From Spiroplasma_E sp902809815 (GTDB lineage: Bacteria; Bacillota_I; Bacilli_A; Mycoplasmatales; VBWQ01): a stretch of 64,000 bases of DNA. The notes beneath the pieces are model-generated. The model was not told the DNA's origin, did no database searches, and saw nothing but the letters and a program-made list of their open reading frames with translations. The position numbers were made by a program, and so were the translations under genes. Of this stretch, positions 41,275 through 53,782 are shown in pieces (within the stretch, counting starts at the first letter, position 1; each line of letters starts with the position of its first letter). Location of the stretch: positions 1,054,001-1,118,000 of the forward strand of contig NZ_OZ034992.1 of the NCBI RefSeq assembly GCF_964030925.1. Reading direction: 5' to 3'.

Positions 41275-43938
41275 ATGAAAAATGTAATACCAAAAAAAAC
41301 TAAAAGACGCCAAATATCGATTTTGACGCAATATAACAATAACAGATGTTTTGATAATTGCTGTTTGAGTTGGATTAACAATTATGTTTATATTTGGTTT
41401 TCAATGAAAACTATGAATAAAATTATTATCATCATCAATCATGATTTTAATTAGCTTACCACTAATTATTACAAATAAAAAGACTAATTTAAAAGGATGA
41501 CAATGCTTATATTATAAAATAAATTTCCTATTTAGTTATAAGAAATATAGTAAAAACAAAACTAGTTTACTGGTGCCATATAATAAAGTTATTGATGATA
41601 ATTATATTGCAACACACGGAATTTTAAAGGGTAATTTAAAAAAAACTTTAATTGGAGCAATTAAAATAAAGGGATTCGATATCACTTTATTAAGTGGCGA
41701 AGAGCAAATATTAAGATTACGAGACTTGCAAGATGTTTTTAAATTTGCTAATTTTCCAATAACTTTTTTAAAGTTAGAATTACCATTAAATTTTGATGAA
41801 AACATTAAATATTTACAAAAACAAATTAATAAAACGCAAACTCGTTATAAAAACAATGAAATTAGTTTTAATCAATTTGTAAAAATTACAAAACAAATTA
41901 AAAATAATATTGCTTTTTTAAAAAAAGAATTAATTAAAATAAACGATGAAATTAAAACTGAAAAATGTTTTTTTATTTTTGTATATGAAAATAATCAAAA
42001 AGATTTAAATGAAAAAATATTATTTTTAGAAGATAAATTATATAAAGGAAAAATTAATTGTAATACTTTATCTAATTACGAAATAACAAAAATCTTAAAA
42101 TTAATGTGAAATCCGTATGAAAAACCATTAAATAAAACAGATTTTAATAAAAATAAAGATAATTTAGCAAAATTATTGCAATTTAACTACCTAAATATTA
42201 AAAAAAATTATTTTATAGCAAATGATTTATATTATTCAATTAATACCATTCAGGACTATCCTTTATTTATTAACGATTTATGAGGAGCATGTTTATTTTC
42301 AAATGAGCAAACTATTATTTGAAATATAAATCCTTTAAATTATGATGAAACAAAAAAAGCAATCAACAGTGCCATTCAAACAACCCAAACAAGACAAGTA
42401 ATGACAAAATCATATGTTAATACAAATGAAAATAACTATGAATTAGAAACATACTATCATTTAATTGATGAGGTTAATGGTGGTGGTGAATTATTAAAAA
42501 ATGTTAATATTTTATTTTTAAATTATGGAACAAATAAAAAAACATTACTACAAACACAAACACGATTAACAAAAGCATTAAAAGAAATGTATATTAAACT
42601 TAATCCATTGTGATATCAACAATTTAATGGTTTAAAAGGTTTTATTCCCTATAATAATAAGGTCATAATAAAAAAATATGGCCGAGAAATGCCAACAAGT
42701 ACCTTAGCAGCATCATTTCCATTTATTGATAGTGGCTTATATGATAAACAAGGAATGTACTTAGGAATAAATAATATGGGAAATGTTGTATTGTTAGATC
42801 AATTTAAAATTACCAGTAAAAGAACAAACCATAATATGTTTATTCTTGGTTCATCAGGAATGGGAAAAACATATTTGTTAAAAAAATAATAAATTATCAT
42901 ATTCAGATGGGGCGGAAAGTGATTGTTATTGACCCTGAAAGAGAATACCAAGAATTATGCAAATATTATGATGGAAATTGAATTGATGCAGGAGATGCTT
43001 CGATAGGAAAAATAAACCCCCTACAAATTTTAGATAATAACTTTATTGATGAATTAGAAAATACCAATTCATCGCCCCTATCCAATCATTTACGATTTTT
43101 AGAACAATGATTCAAAACGCTTTATCCTGATTTTAACGGGCGAGAAATTAATTTATTAACAAAATATTTGAAATTATTATATCATCAATTTAAAATTACA
43201 AATAATATTGACATTAATAAAATTAATAATAAGGATTTTCCAATTATGAATGATTTTTATTATTTATTAGAAAAAGAATATAAAAACAATAAAAATCAAC
43301 TTTTAAAAGAATTTATGGATTTAATAGCAACTGATTTTTTAAATGATGGAAAATATCAAGCACTTTGAAATGGTCACACAACAATAAAATTTAATAACAA
43401 CTTTATTGTTTATGATGTTTATAATTTGTTTGATTTAGATGACAAAAAAACAAACGCAGCACAATTAATTTTAATGCTAAATATTATTAAAAAAGAAGTA
43501 AAAGAAAATCGTTTTAAAGATAATAATCAAATTGTAATAATTGTTGATGAGGCTCATTTAGCAATCGATAAAGATAATCCAGTTGCCTTAAATTTTATGT
43601 ATCAAATGACAAAGCGAATTCGGAAATATAATGGTGCTTTGGTTGTGGCAACACAAAACATCGCTGATTTTGTAGAAAATGAAACAATTTTAAAGAAAAC
43701 AACAGCAATTATTAATAATAGTCAATATTCGTTTATTATGGGGTTAAAACCTAATGACCTAGAAAAAGTTGTTAATTTATATAAAAGTTATGGCGGATTA
43801 ACATCAGCAGAACAAGATTATATTGCTCGTAGCGTAAAAGGACAAGGGTTATTTTTTGTTTCTGGATTTGAAAGATATCGTATTAAAATTCAAACAAACA
43901 AAAAAGAAAAAGCAGGATTTGGAAAAAAAGATAATTAA
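41275..43938 (+). pseudogene. VirB4/TraE-like conjugation ATPase, two poly-A frameshifts
   Basis: About 885 residues when repaired. After MKNVIPKK an A8 run (41293-41300) shifts the frame. The second frame has two membrane helices, then a VirB4-type N-terminal domain and Walker A GSSGMGKTYLLKK. There an A7 run (about 42880-42886) creates a false stop. The last frame continues IINYHIQMGRKVIVIDPE, Walker B QIVIIVDEAHLAID and VVATQNIADF. This matches the ATPase that powers type IV secretion in Spiroplasma plasmids and ICEs. AAAGAGGTG upstream. As read, no full protein is made; each break needs one base. Confidence 0.8.
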
Positions 43939-43968
43939 AAAAAACAAGTAAATTTACTTGTTTTTTTT
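43937..43968 (+). terminator. terminator after the VirB4-like gene
   Basis: AAAACAAGTAAA pairs with TTTACTTGTTTT, followed by eight T. Confidence 0.85.
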
Positions 43969-44047
43969 AATTTTTTATGAAGAATTTTGTTAAATTTTTG
44001 CTTTTTTAGTAAAAAACAACTAAAAAATTCAAAAAAGGAGGATAAAA

Positions 44048-44781
44048 ATGTTTAAAACGAATTTAGGAAAATTAATAAATGGTGACGCATTAACTTTTAT
44101 TAAAAGTTTAGAAAATGATAGCGTTGATTTAATTTTAACTGATCCACCCTATTTATATAATTTACCAAAAAGAAAAAACAAGCAAATAAATGAAAATAGA
44201 ATATCAAAAAGTATAAATAAATATATTAGTGCTATCTATGATAATAATTTACATAATTCATTTGATATAAATAATTATTTAGATGAGTTTTATCGAATTT
44301 CAAAAACTAAATTTATGTTAATTTGAATGAATAGATGACAAATTAAAGATTATTTAGATTGGGTTTATAAAAATAATATGAATTTTGATTTTTATTTTTG
44401 AGAAAAAACAAACCCAATGCCAACTAATAATTTTATTTTGCAAGATAAAGAATATTGTATGATTATTTACTCTAAAAAAACCAAATTCCAAATTATCAAA
44501 ATAACTATGAAAATAAAAAAACAATATTTAAAAACCCAGTAGGATCAGCTTATAAAATAACAGAACACCCAACAGAGAAGCCACTAAATATATTTTACGA
44601 TTTAATTCAAAAATATAGCAAAGAAAATGATTTAATTTTCGATCCTTTTATGGGAAGTGGTACAACTGCGTATGCTTGTGAACAGTTAAACCGAAAATGA
44701 CTGGGTTGTGAAATAAATAATAATTACTTTGCAATGATACAAAAACGATTAAAGAAAATACAACTTAAATTAAATTTTTAA
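44048..44781 (+). pseudogene. DNA methyltransferase (beta class), one poly-A frameshift
   Basis: AGGAGG upstream. The N-terminal catalytic motif is LILTDPPYLYNLP, then about 100 residues of target region. At the A7 run 44474-44480 the frame fails; adding one A restores KKNQIPNYQNN through TEHPTEKPL and the AdoMet-binding DPFMGSGTTAYACE to the end (244 residues). DPPY before the FxGxG-like motif marks a beta-class N6-adenine or N4-cytosine methylase. No restriction enzyme is next to it, so it may protect the plasmid or mark DNA. Confidence 0.8.
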
Positions 44782-44784
44782 AAA

Positions 44785-45288
44785 ATGAAGAATTTTCAAT
44801 TAATCAAAAACATAAATTATGTCGCAGTTTTAATTGCAATGATGGTTGTATTATCGCAAACTATGCGAATCCAAATTATTCCAAGAACATCAATCCCGTT
44901 ATTTTTAATTCCTATTTTTATAAGTGGAGTTATTTTAAATTGATATTGGTGTTTGTTAATTGGATTTATGGGACATTTTCTATCAGATTTAACATTATGA
45001 GGTTTTACTGTGGGATCATTATGTTGAAATATTGGGACAGGTTTATTAGCAGTTTTAATTAAACTAATTAATTGAATAAAAATAAATCATAGTATTAAAA
45101 TTATTCTTATTTTATTATCAAACATAATTATTTATCTTCCGATTGATTTTGTTCTTTTTTGATTAAATCTTGGAGTTTTAAGTATAGAACAAATAATTAT
45201 CGGAATATTAATTACGAACACAATATGTTTACCAATTTTCTATTTTATAACATTAAAAATTAAAAAAAGATTAAAAATAATTTTATAG
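44785..45288 (+). CDS. ECF-type transporter substrate-binding (S) component-like protein
   Basis: 167 residues, five or six hydrophobic helices. The stretch SIPLFLIPIFISGVILNWYW and LLIGFMGHFLSDL resemble the conserved helices of ECF S components, which pair with shared energizing subunits to import vitamins or similar. Substrate unknown. Starts three bases past the methyltransferase stop. Confidence 0.55.
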
Positions 45289-45305
45289 AGAAAGGAACTA
45301 TCAAA

Positions 45306-45695
45306 ATGAAAGAAACAGAAAAATATATAAGTTATCAAGTTATGACAAATAATTTAATTTTAACAAAACCTTATTATGATATTAAAGGTAATAAATGAAT
45401 TGAGTTAAGGATAAAAAATTTATTGTATCCTTATGCAAGCATTAATATAAATAGCAAATATTTTAAATTACAATATAACAAAGATTATTGTTTTATTACA
45501 ATTTTTAAAAATCAAAACTTTTATATTAAAAATAAAGATGGAAAAATTGAGGATGAGGTTAATTGAGAAAAACTGCACCCTTTTTTATTAGAAATGGATA
45601 AGCAAGTTTTAATTAAAAAAGCAGAACTAAAACAAATATACCAAGAAAATTTAAAATATTTTAATGGTAATAAATTTCCAAAAAAAGATGATTAA
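45306..45695 (+). CDS. unknown protein of the plasmid-like module
   Basis: 129 residues with AAAGGAAC upstream. Tyr/Lys/Asn-rich and beta-like in the first half (YISYQVMTNNLILTKPYYD), helical in the second. No family recognised; the last gene before a terminator. Confidence 0.55.
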
Positions 45696-45736
45696 TTAGA
45701 CAGAATAAAAATGAAATTTTTGAAATATTTTGGCAA

Positions 45737-45775
45737 AGCCAAAATGTATAATGAGTAGTAATTTTGGCTTTTTAA
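45737..45775 (+). terminator. terminator
   Basis: AGCCAAAAT pairs with ATTTTGGCT and is followed by TTTTTAAATTT. Confidence 0.7.
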
Positions 45776-45825
45776 ATTTAATAAATTTTAAAGGATAAAA
45801 ATTTCCAAAAAAGGAGGATAAAAAG

Positions 45826-46110
45826 ATGGAAAAAGAAAAAAAAATTAAGTCATCACCACCGATTACAACTTTTAAAAAATATAAAAGTGGTACAGTTGAC
45901 AAATTAATACGACATAATTTTAGAATTAAAATACCTGAAAATGTTAAATTAGATATGCTAGAAAAATCACCACTTGAACCCAATAAACTTATTGCACTAT
46001 CGTCAGACATTCTACGAATATTAAGATTTTGATTACCTGTAAATAAAGGAGACATTTTAAACACTTCTTTCATATATAATAATAATTTTCTTAAGTTGCT
46101 ACTTTTTTAA
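45826..46110 (+). CDS. small basic protein, unknown
   Basis: 94 residues, AAGGAGG upstream. FRIKIPENVKLDMLEKSP looks like a ribbon-helix-helix or partner-binding arm; one TGA-Trp. The hairpin GCTACTTTTT/AAAAAGTAGC (46098-46123) overlaps its stop. Function unknown; a copy-control or antitoxin role is possible but unproven. Confidence 0.5.
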
Positions 46111-46320
46111 AATAAAAAGTAGCATCCAGTAATATATTATTACGTGAAACTACTTCCTTTAGTCGCATATATTATTTAACCTAAAAAGGTATGAAAAAAT
46201 AATAGCATGTGTTTTATAACTTGTCTATATTTTTTTAATTTTTTTAATACAAAATTAGTTATAAAAGTAATTTTTATTATTAATTTTTATCTTTTTAAAA
46301 AAGAACTAAAAATTTATTAA

Positions 46321-47208
46321 TTAACTATTAGTAGTAAAAATAAAAGTTAAACCTTCATATTTATTACCAAAAGCAATATCCTTTGAATTTTTACCCTCTA
46401 ATCCAATTTTTATATAATCATAATATTTATCACCAAATTTTTTATTGCCAGTAATAGCAATAACATTATTATAACCGCCAGCATTTAACAAATATGGTTT
46501 AAAATTATCAAAAGTTAACCAAGTAAAGGGTTTTTTTGGAATAAAATTTAATAATGAAACTAAAATATTACCAAGTAAAGGGTTTTTCACTTCTTCAGAA
46601 GGAATTCACTCTTGAAATAATTTTCAAAAATTTTTAGCTTTATCTGAATTATTTCTTAAATATTGTTCTTTTTGATTTTTTTCTTCCCTTTTAAAAGTAG
46701 CACCAGCAGTAACTAAGTCATTATAAAATCCACCACTGTCTTTTTTGTTAATTGATAAATATTGTGTTCCATTAACTAATGGTTCTAATTTTTCATTTAT
46801 ATAATCTTGTAATGGACTAAAATTAGCATCAAAACTACAATCTTTTACCGTAGAATTATTATAAACAGCTAAATGAATTTTAATATTAGTAGTACTAATT
46901 TTTTTTATTTCATCTTGACCATTAGTAATTTCATAAGTAATATTACTAAAATCTTCTGGAGCAGTATTAAACAAGTTACTAATATTGTCTTCAATTAATT
47001 TTTTAAAATCAAAAACATGATTTTTATTTTCGGGTTTTAAAAAATTATTAAAATTGGGATAAGTATTATTAGCAATTAAATTTGCAGCATCTTCTAATAA
47101 TTGCTGATAATCAACTGATGAATTGTGAAAAACATCACATGCACTAATATTAATACTAGTAATACTAGTAAATGCAAAAACACTTATAATTTTTAATATT
47201 TTTTTCAT
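46321..47208 (-). CDS. lipoprotein
   Basis: 295 residues. The signal peptide ends in the lipobox SINISAC with Cys at residue 24, so the protein is lipid-anchored on the outer face. The mature part is mixed and polar, with a repeated TFDNFKPYLLNAGGYNN region near the end. Two TGA-Trp codons. AAGGAA upstream. First of a minus-strand run of surface genes read towards lower coordinates. Confidence 0.75.
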
Positions 47209-47230
47209 AATAAACTTCCTTAGATAATCA

Positions 47231-48307
47231 CTACTTTTTTAGTATTATCTTCAAATTTTTCTTTTTTGTATTAATAATTCTATTTTTAATTTGTGAAATT
47301 TCATCACGGTTTTTTATTTCATAAAATAAATGATAATAAATATATTTCAACTCACTAACTTTAATATTTTGTTTTTCAACAAATATTAGAAATTGATAAA
47401 TTTCATGTAAAAGTTCAAATATTTTATTTTTTTCTTCATTAGTTAATACTTTTTGTTTTAATTCATTTCGAATAATTAATGGTGCTTCTTTAACAAATAG
47501 AAAATCACTAATGATATTTTTATAATCTCAATTATAAAATATTTTAAAATCATCAACTTTGGTTTTAACATTTTTAATATTATTTAAAATAGTTTTAACA
47601 TCATTTTTAACTAAACTTTGAATGAAGACTGCTAATATTAATGCTAAAGAACTAGCGGGAATAAAGTACTTTAAAACTTGATCAATGTTAATAGTACCCT
47701 TAGTAAAATTCAAAATTGAATTTTTTACAATTAAATATAAAACTTCAAAACCTAAAATAATAAATAATGATCGTTTTTCTATATCTTTTCATCAAGGATT
47801 ACCAAGAATCTGATTTTTTTCTTCTAATATTTTTTCTAAAATAATATAAATAATAAAATAACAAAATCAATAAGTTAAAACAAATAATGTGGTAAAAACA
47901 TTAGTAAAACAAAAAATATAAGTAATGTTTCTAGCAACATTTAATACTAATAAAGCTTTAAAAATAAAAAAATTATTTTCAAAATTTGAAATTACCTTAT
48001 ATTTATTTTCAATATATTTTTTCATTCAACATCTGATTTGAATAAATATTAAAGTATTACTTGCAATACAACTACTAAAAATAGCAATATATAAATAAGT
48101 TTTTAAAGTAATAATAGTTTCATCAGTAATACTAGCATTATTAAAAAAATCAAATGTTAAAATTTTATTAAAAATACTACTTTTAACTTCTCATAAAATT
48201 GCACAAATAATCAAACAAATTGTTAACAATATTCATAAGATCGTCTGCATCAAATATTTATTGTTAAATCATTTTCAACTTGATTTTAATAATTGATAGT
48301 TATTCAT
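47231..48307 (-). CDS. multi-pass membrane protein, unknown
   Basis: 358 residues with about five hydrophobic segments in the first 220 residues (for example TILWILLTICLIICAILW) and a charged helical C-terminus. AAGG upstream. Start set by the ATG at 48307. Seven or more TGA-Trp. No family recognised. Confidence 0.65.
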
Positions 48308-48337
48308 AATTTTATCTACCTTATTTTTAAATTATTA

Positions 48338-49375
48338 TTATAATAATTGTAAGCTATTAACTCACATTTGTGCTTGCGTTAAATTTAAAATATCTTTACT
48401 AATCATTGCTAATAATTTATTAATAAACTTTTCAAGATTAGTAGTAGTGGGTAAAACCATCAATTTGCCTTTTCCATCATTATAAGGATTTTTTCCTAAT
48501 TCATATTTTCAACTTAATGTTAATTGTTCATTTTCTATGTGAATAACTGGTAAATCCTTATTTCCTAAACTATAAGCAAATTCATTAAGTAAATTCATTA
48601 CTTTTGGTTCTAAAATTAATCTTAATTTAATTTGATTATCACATTTTACTTCAAATAAATCTTCAAATAAATGTGATTCTAATTGAACTTTCTTTTTACT
48701 ACGAAATTTTTTTGAAAATATATTACGTGGTGTTAATGTCATTGTAAAATTATTATTCCTAATAATAGTTGTATAATAAACAAAACGTGCATAATAACAA
48801 GTAATTTTTTCTGTTTCAATAACTTGAGCAGCACTATTATATCCAGAACTTGTCTCATACATAACTTTTTGGTTAATGATACTTCCATAGTTAAAATTTT
48901 GACCATTAATACTTCCTATCATTACTTGTTCGCAATAATTATAATAATTAAGTTGTTCATCTAAAGGTAAATTACCTTGTGGTTCAATTGTTCAATAATC
49001 ACTAATAGTTGTTAAATTCATTTGTGAATTATTATCTTTAATAACTCATTGATAATAGTTAATAATTGGTAATTCTTCTATTAATTTTTCATGAATTTTA
49101 GTTTTTAATACAAAACTCTGCACTAATAAAAAGCATCCAACAATGAATCCAATAATACTAATAATGGTAAATGGTTTTTTAATAAATGATGATTTGTTAA
49201 TACCAATACTAGCACCAATAGCAATTAGAGCAATAATGGTAGTAATAATTCATAAACTAATTCATAAACGATTATTTATTAATTTAATTCATCAATGATT
49301 ACTACTATTATTATAGTCAGTATGAATATTATTAACAATCTCATTTACAACCTTTGGCGATAAATTATGTTTCAT
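48338..49375 (-). CDS. DUF3137-like membrane protein
   Basis: 345 residues. Two hydrophobic helices in the first 80 residues (WISLWIITTIIALIAIGAS; PFTIISIIGFIVGCFLLV). The C-terminal half contains FEDLFEVKCDNQIKLRLILE and VIHIENEQLTLSW, matching the usual DUF3137 pattern by eye. Function of the family is not known. It overlaps no neighbour; 30 bases separate it from the gene at 48307. Confidence 0.6.
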
Positions 49376-49527
49376 AATTATTCCATTCTTTTTTAATTCT
49401 TAATATAGCTTATAATTAATTTTGTTTTATAAAAAAATAGAAAAAGACTAACTATAGATGTAATAATCTATTTAGAAGTCTAAAAACCTACTATTATAAA
49501 ACTAATTACATTATAACATATATATTA

Positions 49528-50682
49528 TTAGTTTTTTTCTAAAAAATCATTAATTTCAGTAATATTAACAGGTGCATTTTGTGGAGGTTTACCTGCATTA
49601 CCACCATGCATATATTTTGCAGGAACTGCTACCATAAAAACTTTAGGATCAATTCGAACTATTTTTGTTTTAAAAAAATTATATTCTAATAATGACATTG
49701 TTGTCATCATCATTTTATATTCATTACCTGAATACAAACCTTTCACATTTCAAACATTACCACCACGTAAATAATTATTTCGATAAATATCATTACGGAT
49801 TTGCTCTAATTCATTAGAAATAATAAAGACACTCATCAACATATATTTTGGATAAACTCTATTCATAACAAAAGCTGCTACATAAATATAAACAAGCGTT
49901 GACATAAAATAAGGTCTAACTAAAAAATTATCAACAAGACTAGTTTTCTGTAAAAAAGTCCCATCAAGAATTAAAACAATAACAACAATAATAATATTAG
50001 TATTTCTAATAATAGTAGCAATTGAATATTTACGTTTCATAGAAATATAAGTACTAATAAAATCCATACCACCACTAGATCCACCAGTTTTAAATAAAAT
50101 ACCAATACCAGCACCATAAATTAATCCACCTAAAGCAGCAAAAATAAAAGTACGGGGTAAAACTAAGTGCCAATAATCTGTAGTACCTTTTAATGGCTCA
50201 TTACCTAAAACTTGAAAATTTTTAAGAGCATCAATTGCTGTTAACAAAAAGTTAATTCCATTTTGAAATAACAAATAAATGATAGTATAAAGAGTAAAAC
50301 GAAATCCAACCTTGAATAATCCTCAAATAATGATAGGACCATTAATAAGAAAATATACTGGATAAAATCAAAATGCTTGCGTTGTTTCTTGTTCAGTAAT
50401 ACTACCATTATAGGATAAGGCAATAAATTTAGCTATTAATTGTGCAAAAGCTGATAAACCATTAGTATATAAACCAGCACGATTAATAAAATAAAAAAAG
50501 GAAACAGTTGTTAAAAAAGCACCAATAAAAATTAATAATAAATTTTTGGAAGTTATTTTTCAATTAAAGTTTTTTCATGAAGAATGGATCTCTTGTTTAA
50601 CACCAATATTTTTAAAAGTAAAGGCATCAACAATTAACGGTGGCTCTTTATCTTTATTTTTTGCTTCTGAATTATTGGACAT
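49528..50682 (-). CDS. YitT-family membrane protein
   Basis: 384 residues. An N-terminal cytosolic stretch, five helices with GLSAFAQLIA and GGLIYGAGIGILFKTGGSSGG, and a C-terminal DUF2179 domain (ELEQIRNDIYR ... MVAVPAKYMHGG). This is the standard YitT plan. AAGGAG upstream at the right distance. Role unknown, perhaps a membrane regulator or transporter. Confidence 0.85.
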
Positions 50683-50695
50683 ATTAAACTCCTTT

Positions 50696-51589
50696 TTAAC
50701 TATTAAATTGAAGTATTGTTGGAACATAATTACTATCATCATAAGGCGAAGGTAAAGACATGTCAATTAATGAATCTTGAAAACTAATCACAAAATTAAC
50801 TTTAAGTTCTAATTTATTAGGACCAGAGCTTGTAACTTTTTGACCATCAATTCCTTTGATATTAATATTAACAGAATTAACATAAGGATTATTATTTAAT
50901 GCTAAACTTATTCCTTCTTGAACTAAAGTTTTAGTTTTTTGAGAAAAATCAGCATATGTTTTATCAATATCAGGTTTAGTTTCTTCATCAACACTAATTG
51001 GTACTATTTGTTCTGATAATTTAGTAACATCACTAACACAACTATAAACTATGTAATCGCTTTGTGTATAAGAACATTTTATATTAAAAGTTTTTTTTAT
51101 GTATTGTTCAACTTTAAAACTTTTATCATTATTTACTACTCCAACTTGATAAGTAATATTAATACTAATTCTACCAGTTGAAGTATCAACATTTCAAGTT
51201 CTTGCTTTTGTTGATTCATCTATTTTACCATTATCAATCGTAAAATAATAACATTTAGTACCTACTTCTAATTGACTATCAAATCAAGTTGGTTCTTTAA
51301 TATTTGCTTTATCTAAAATTAATTTGGCAAGTGATTGTGCAAGACTGTTTTCTAATGCTTTATTTTCAATAACTTGTTCTTTTTCAGGTCTTTGACCATC
51401 AATAGGAACACCCACTGGATTTTTAATACCAACTTTTGATAAAGTTGATTCTCAACCATTATAATTACCATTACCATTAGTAATTGCTTTTAAAATACTA
51501 TCTTGTTGTTGATCAGAACAAGCTAAAACTGGCGTTACTATTCCACTACCAAAAGCAATAGTACCCATTAATGTTAAAATTTTTTTCAT
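50696..51589 (-). CDS. lipoprotein
   Basis: 297 residues. Signal peptide with lipobox PVLAC (Cys at residue 24). Mature part is rich in Asn, Ser and Asp with beta-like segments. AAGGA upstream. It lies 13 bases before the YitT start, so the two are probably co-transcribed. Function unknown. Confidence 0.75.
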
Positions 51590-51715
51590 AATTATAATCA
51601 TTCCTTAATTTAAAAAATATCATATATAAATTGTAACTTATTTTTATTATTTTGCTATACACTATCTTCAAAATCTTTATAATTAATATTAGTTTATATT
51701 AAAGGAATTGATAAT

Positions 51716-53782
51716 ATGTTTAAAATTTTATATACACTAGTTACTATTTCACTAGCCGCTTTTACTAATTTAAGCCAAGTGAAAATAAATAATTATCATC
51801 ATAAAGAAATAAAATCAGAAAATACTATCCTAAATGAACAAAGTTTAACCTTAGCTTTTGAAAGTGGAAATTTTTATAATTGAAATGAAAATGATTCAAC
51901 TAATTCTATTGCTGGTATTTTTACAAATTCACAAGCACAATCTTATTTATTAAATAAGGATGGCACATATAATAATTTAGACTTACAAATTAATAATTTT
52001 ATTAGATTTGATGATAACTTAGGAATTGCTACTTTAAATAATTTTCATAAAAGTGATGATACTAATTTTATTAATAATTCATTTTTAATGACTAAAAATG
52101 GTATTAGTGATGATGCTACTGCCATTGAAACTCCAAATCATACTTTTACTAACTTTGGTAATAATATCGTTAGTACCGATATTGGTGCTGACTTAATTAA
52201 TACAGACGGAAAAGTAACTAACTTAGTTACTCCCTATCATTATGGAAAAGGTAAAACTAGTTTTACTACTATAAATGATACTTTTGGTGTTTTTGTTGGT
52301 GGTGATCAAAATTCTTATATTTTAAAAGTTGATGGTAATATCAAGCCAATTAATATGAATGTTCCTAATCCAATACTATTAAATTCTTTTGTTGCCATTA
52401 ATAATAATGGTGGCATTATTCGTGATGTTAATGGTCAATTATTTTATTTAACAATAGAAGATAATGGTAATGCTACAACAAAACCATTAATTATTAATAA
52501 GGAGCCACTGTTTAGTACTACTACTGTTTTTTTTAGCAAGACTGGTAACAATCAAGGAATTTTAAATGTAAATCTCAAAAATAGCTCCAAATTTTTTGGA
52601 CAACCTTATCATTTAAGCATCACTGATAGTAATGATATTAAACTTACAAAAATTAATGAACATTATATGAATAATTTCATTTTACTTCATGATGGTTTAG
52701 GTATTTTTATTGATGAACAAGAAATTGGCTATTTTGTAAATGAATTAGGTGCTTTTACTAAAATTGGTTATTGTGCCAATTTCCAAAGAATAAATGATAA
52801 TCTTGGTTTTATTAATAATAATACAAGTAAATTATTACTAAGTGATAGTAAAAATAACAATTGAAGTCGAATTAATACTATTAAATTTACTAAAACTAAA
52901 AATGAACAATTGACTAATTTTATTAATTCATATATTGATAAAGATAAACTTACTGCAGTTAATCGCACTAATAATTGAATTAGTAATAATAATCTAATTT
53001 TAAATGTAACTAATGATGAACTAAAAGATATTACTATTAATGATAATCAACCATTATTACCAAATATTAATAATAGTATTACAACTATTATTAATAGTAA
53101 TTCTGAAATTAATATTAAATTTAAAGATGAAATAATAACTTACCATGTATTAATATATAATCAAAATATTTTGCCAACACTAGATAATAGTACTAATACT
53201 AATATTAAATATGTTGGAATAGTAAATAATAATTTATATGATATTAATAGCACTAATACTAATGATGGTTTTACAATTAATTTTAACTATGATAATACTA
53301 TCCAATTTGTAAATATTATTACTATTGATAGTACTACTATGAATAAAATGAATTTATGAACATTAAAACCAAAAACTACTTTTAAACTAAATGCCAAAAG
53401 CAATAATAATGTATATTTACTACAAACTGTTAATTGAAATAATATTAGCAACTGACAATATTTTACTATTTATCATGGTAATAATTTACCTATTATTGAA
53501 TTTTGAACTACTGATACTGGTATAAAATTATGAAATGCTGCTTTAAAACTTAATTATACTTCTAAGGAACTAGAAAATATGAATGCAACAGAAATTAATA
53601 ATCTAAGAAATTTATCAGTTAATTGAATAATTAATGAAGCGCGTGGTAATACTTTAGGTTATATTATTTCTGGTTTTCTTAGTATTGGTTTCATTTTAAC
53701 TATTATTGCTATTATTTATGATTGATACTTAAAACAACAATTTAAAAAAAAGCAATCTAACACAAAGACAAATGTGAATTAA
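51716..53782 (+). CDS. large exported, C-terminally anchored surface protein
   Basis: 688 residues with AAAGGAATTG upstream. N-terminal signal peptide (MFKILYTLVTISLAAFTNLS), then over 550 residues of Asn/Thr-rich sequence with short repeating blocks (FINNSFLMTKNG; TTINDTFGVFVGGD; NDNLGFINNN) that could form a beta-propeller or solenoid. A C-terminal membrane helix (LGYIISGFLSIGFILTIIAI) and a basic tail follow. Probably a cell-surface adhesin-like protein. It converges on the cyclase gene, and the two 3' ends overlap by 26 bases. Confidence 0.65.

Noticed and set aside
45696..46073. Minus-strand ORF of 125 codons
   Set aside because: Antisense to the gene at 45826 and the terminator at 45737; no start signal.
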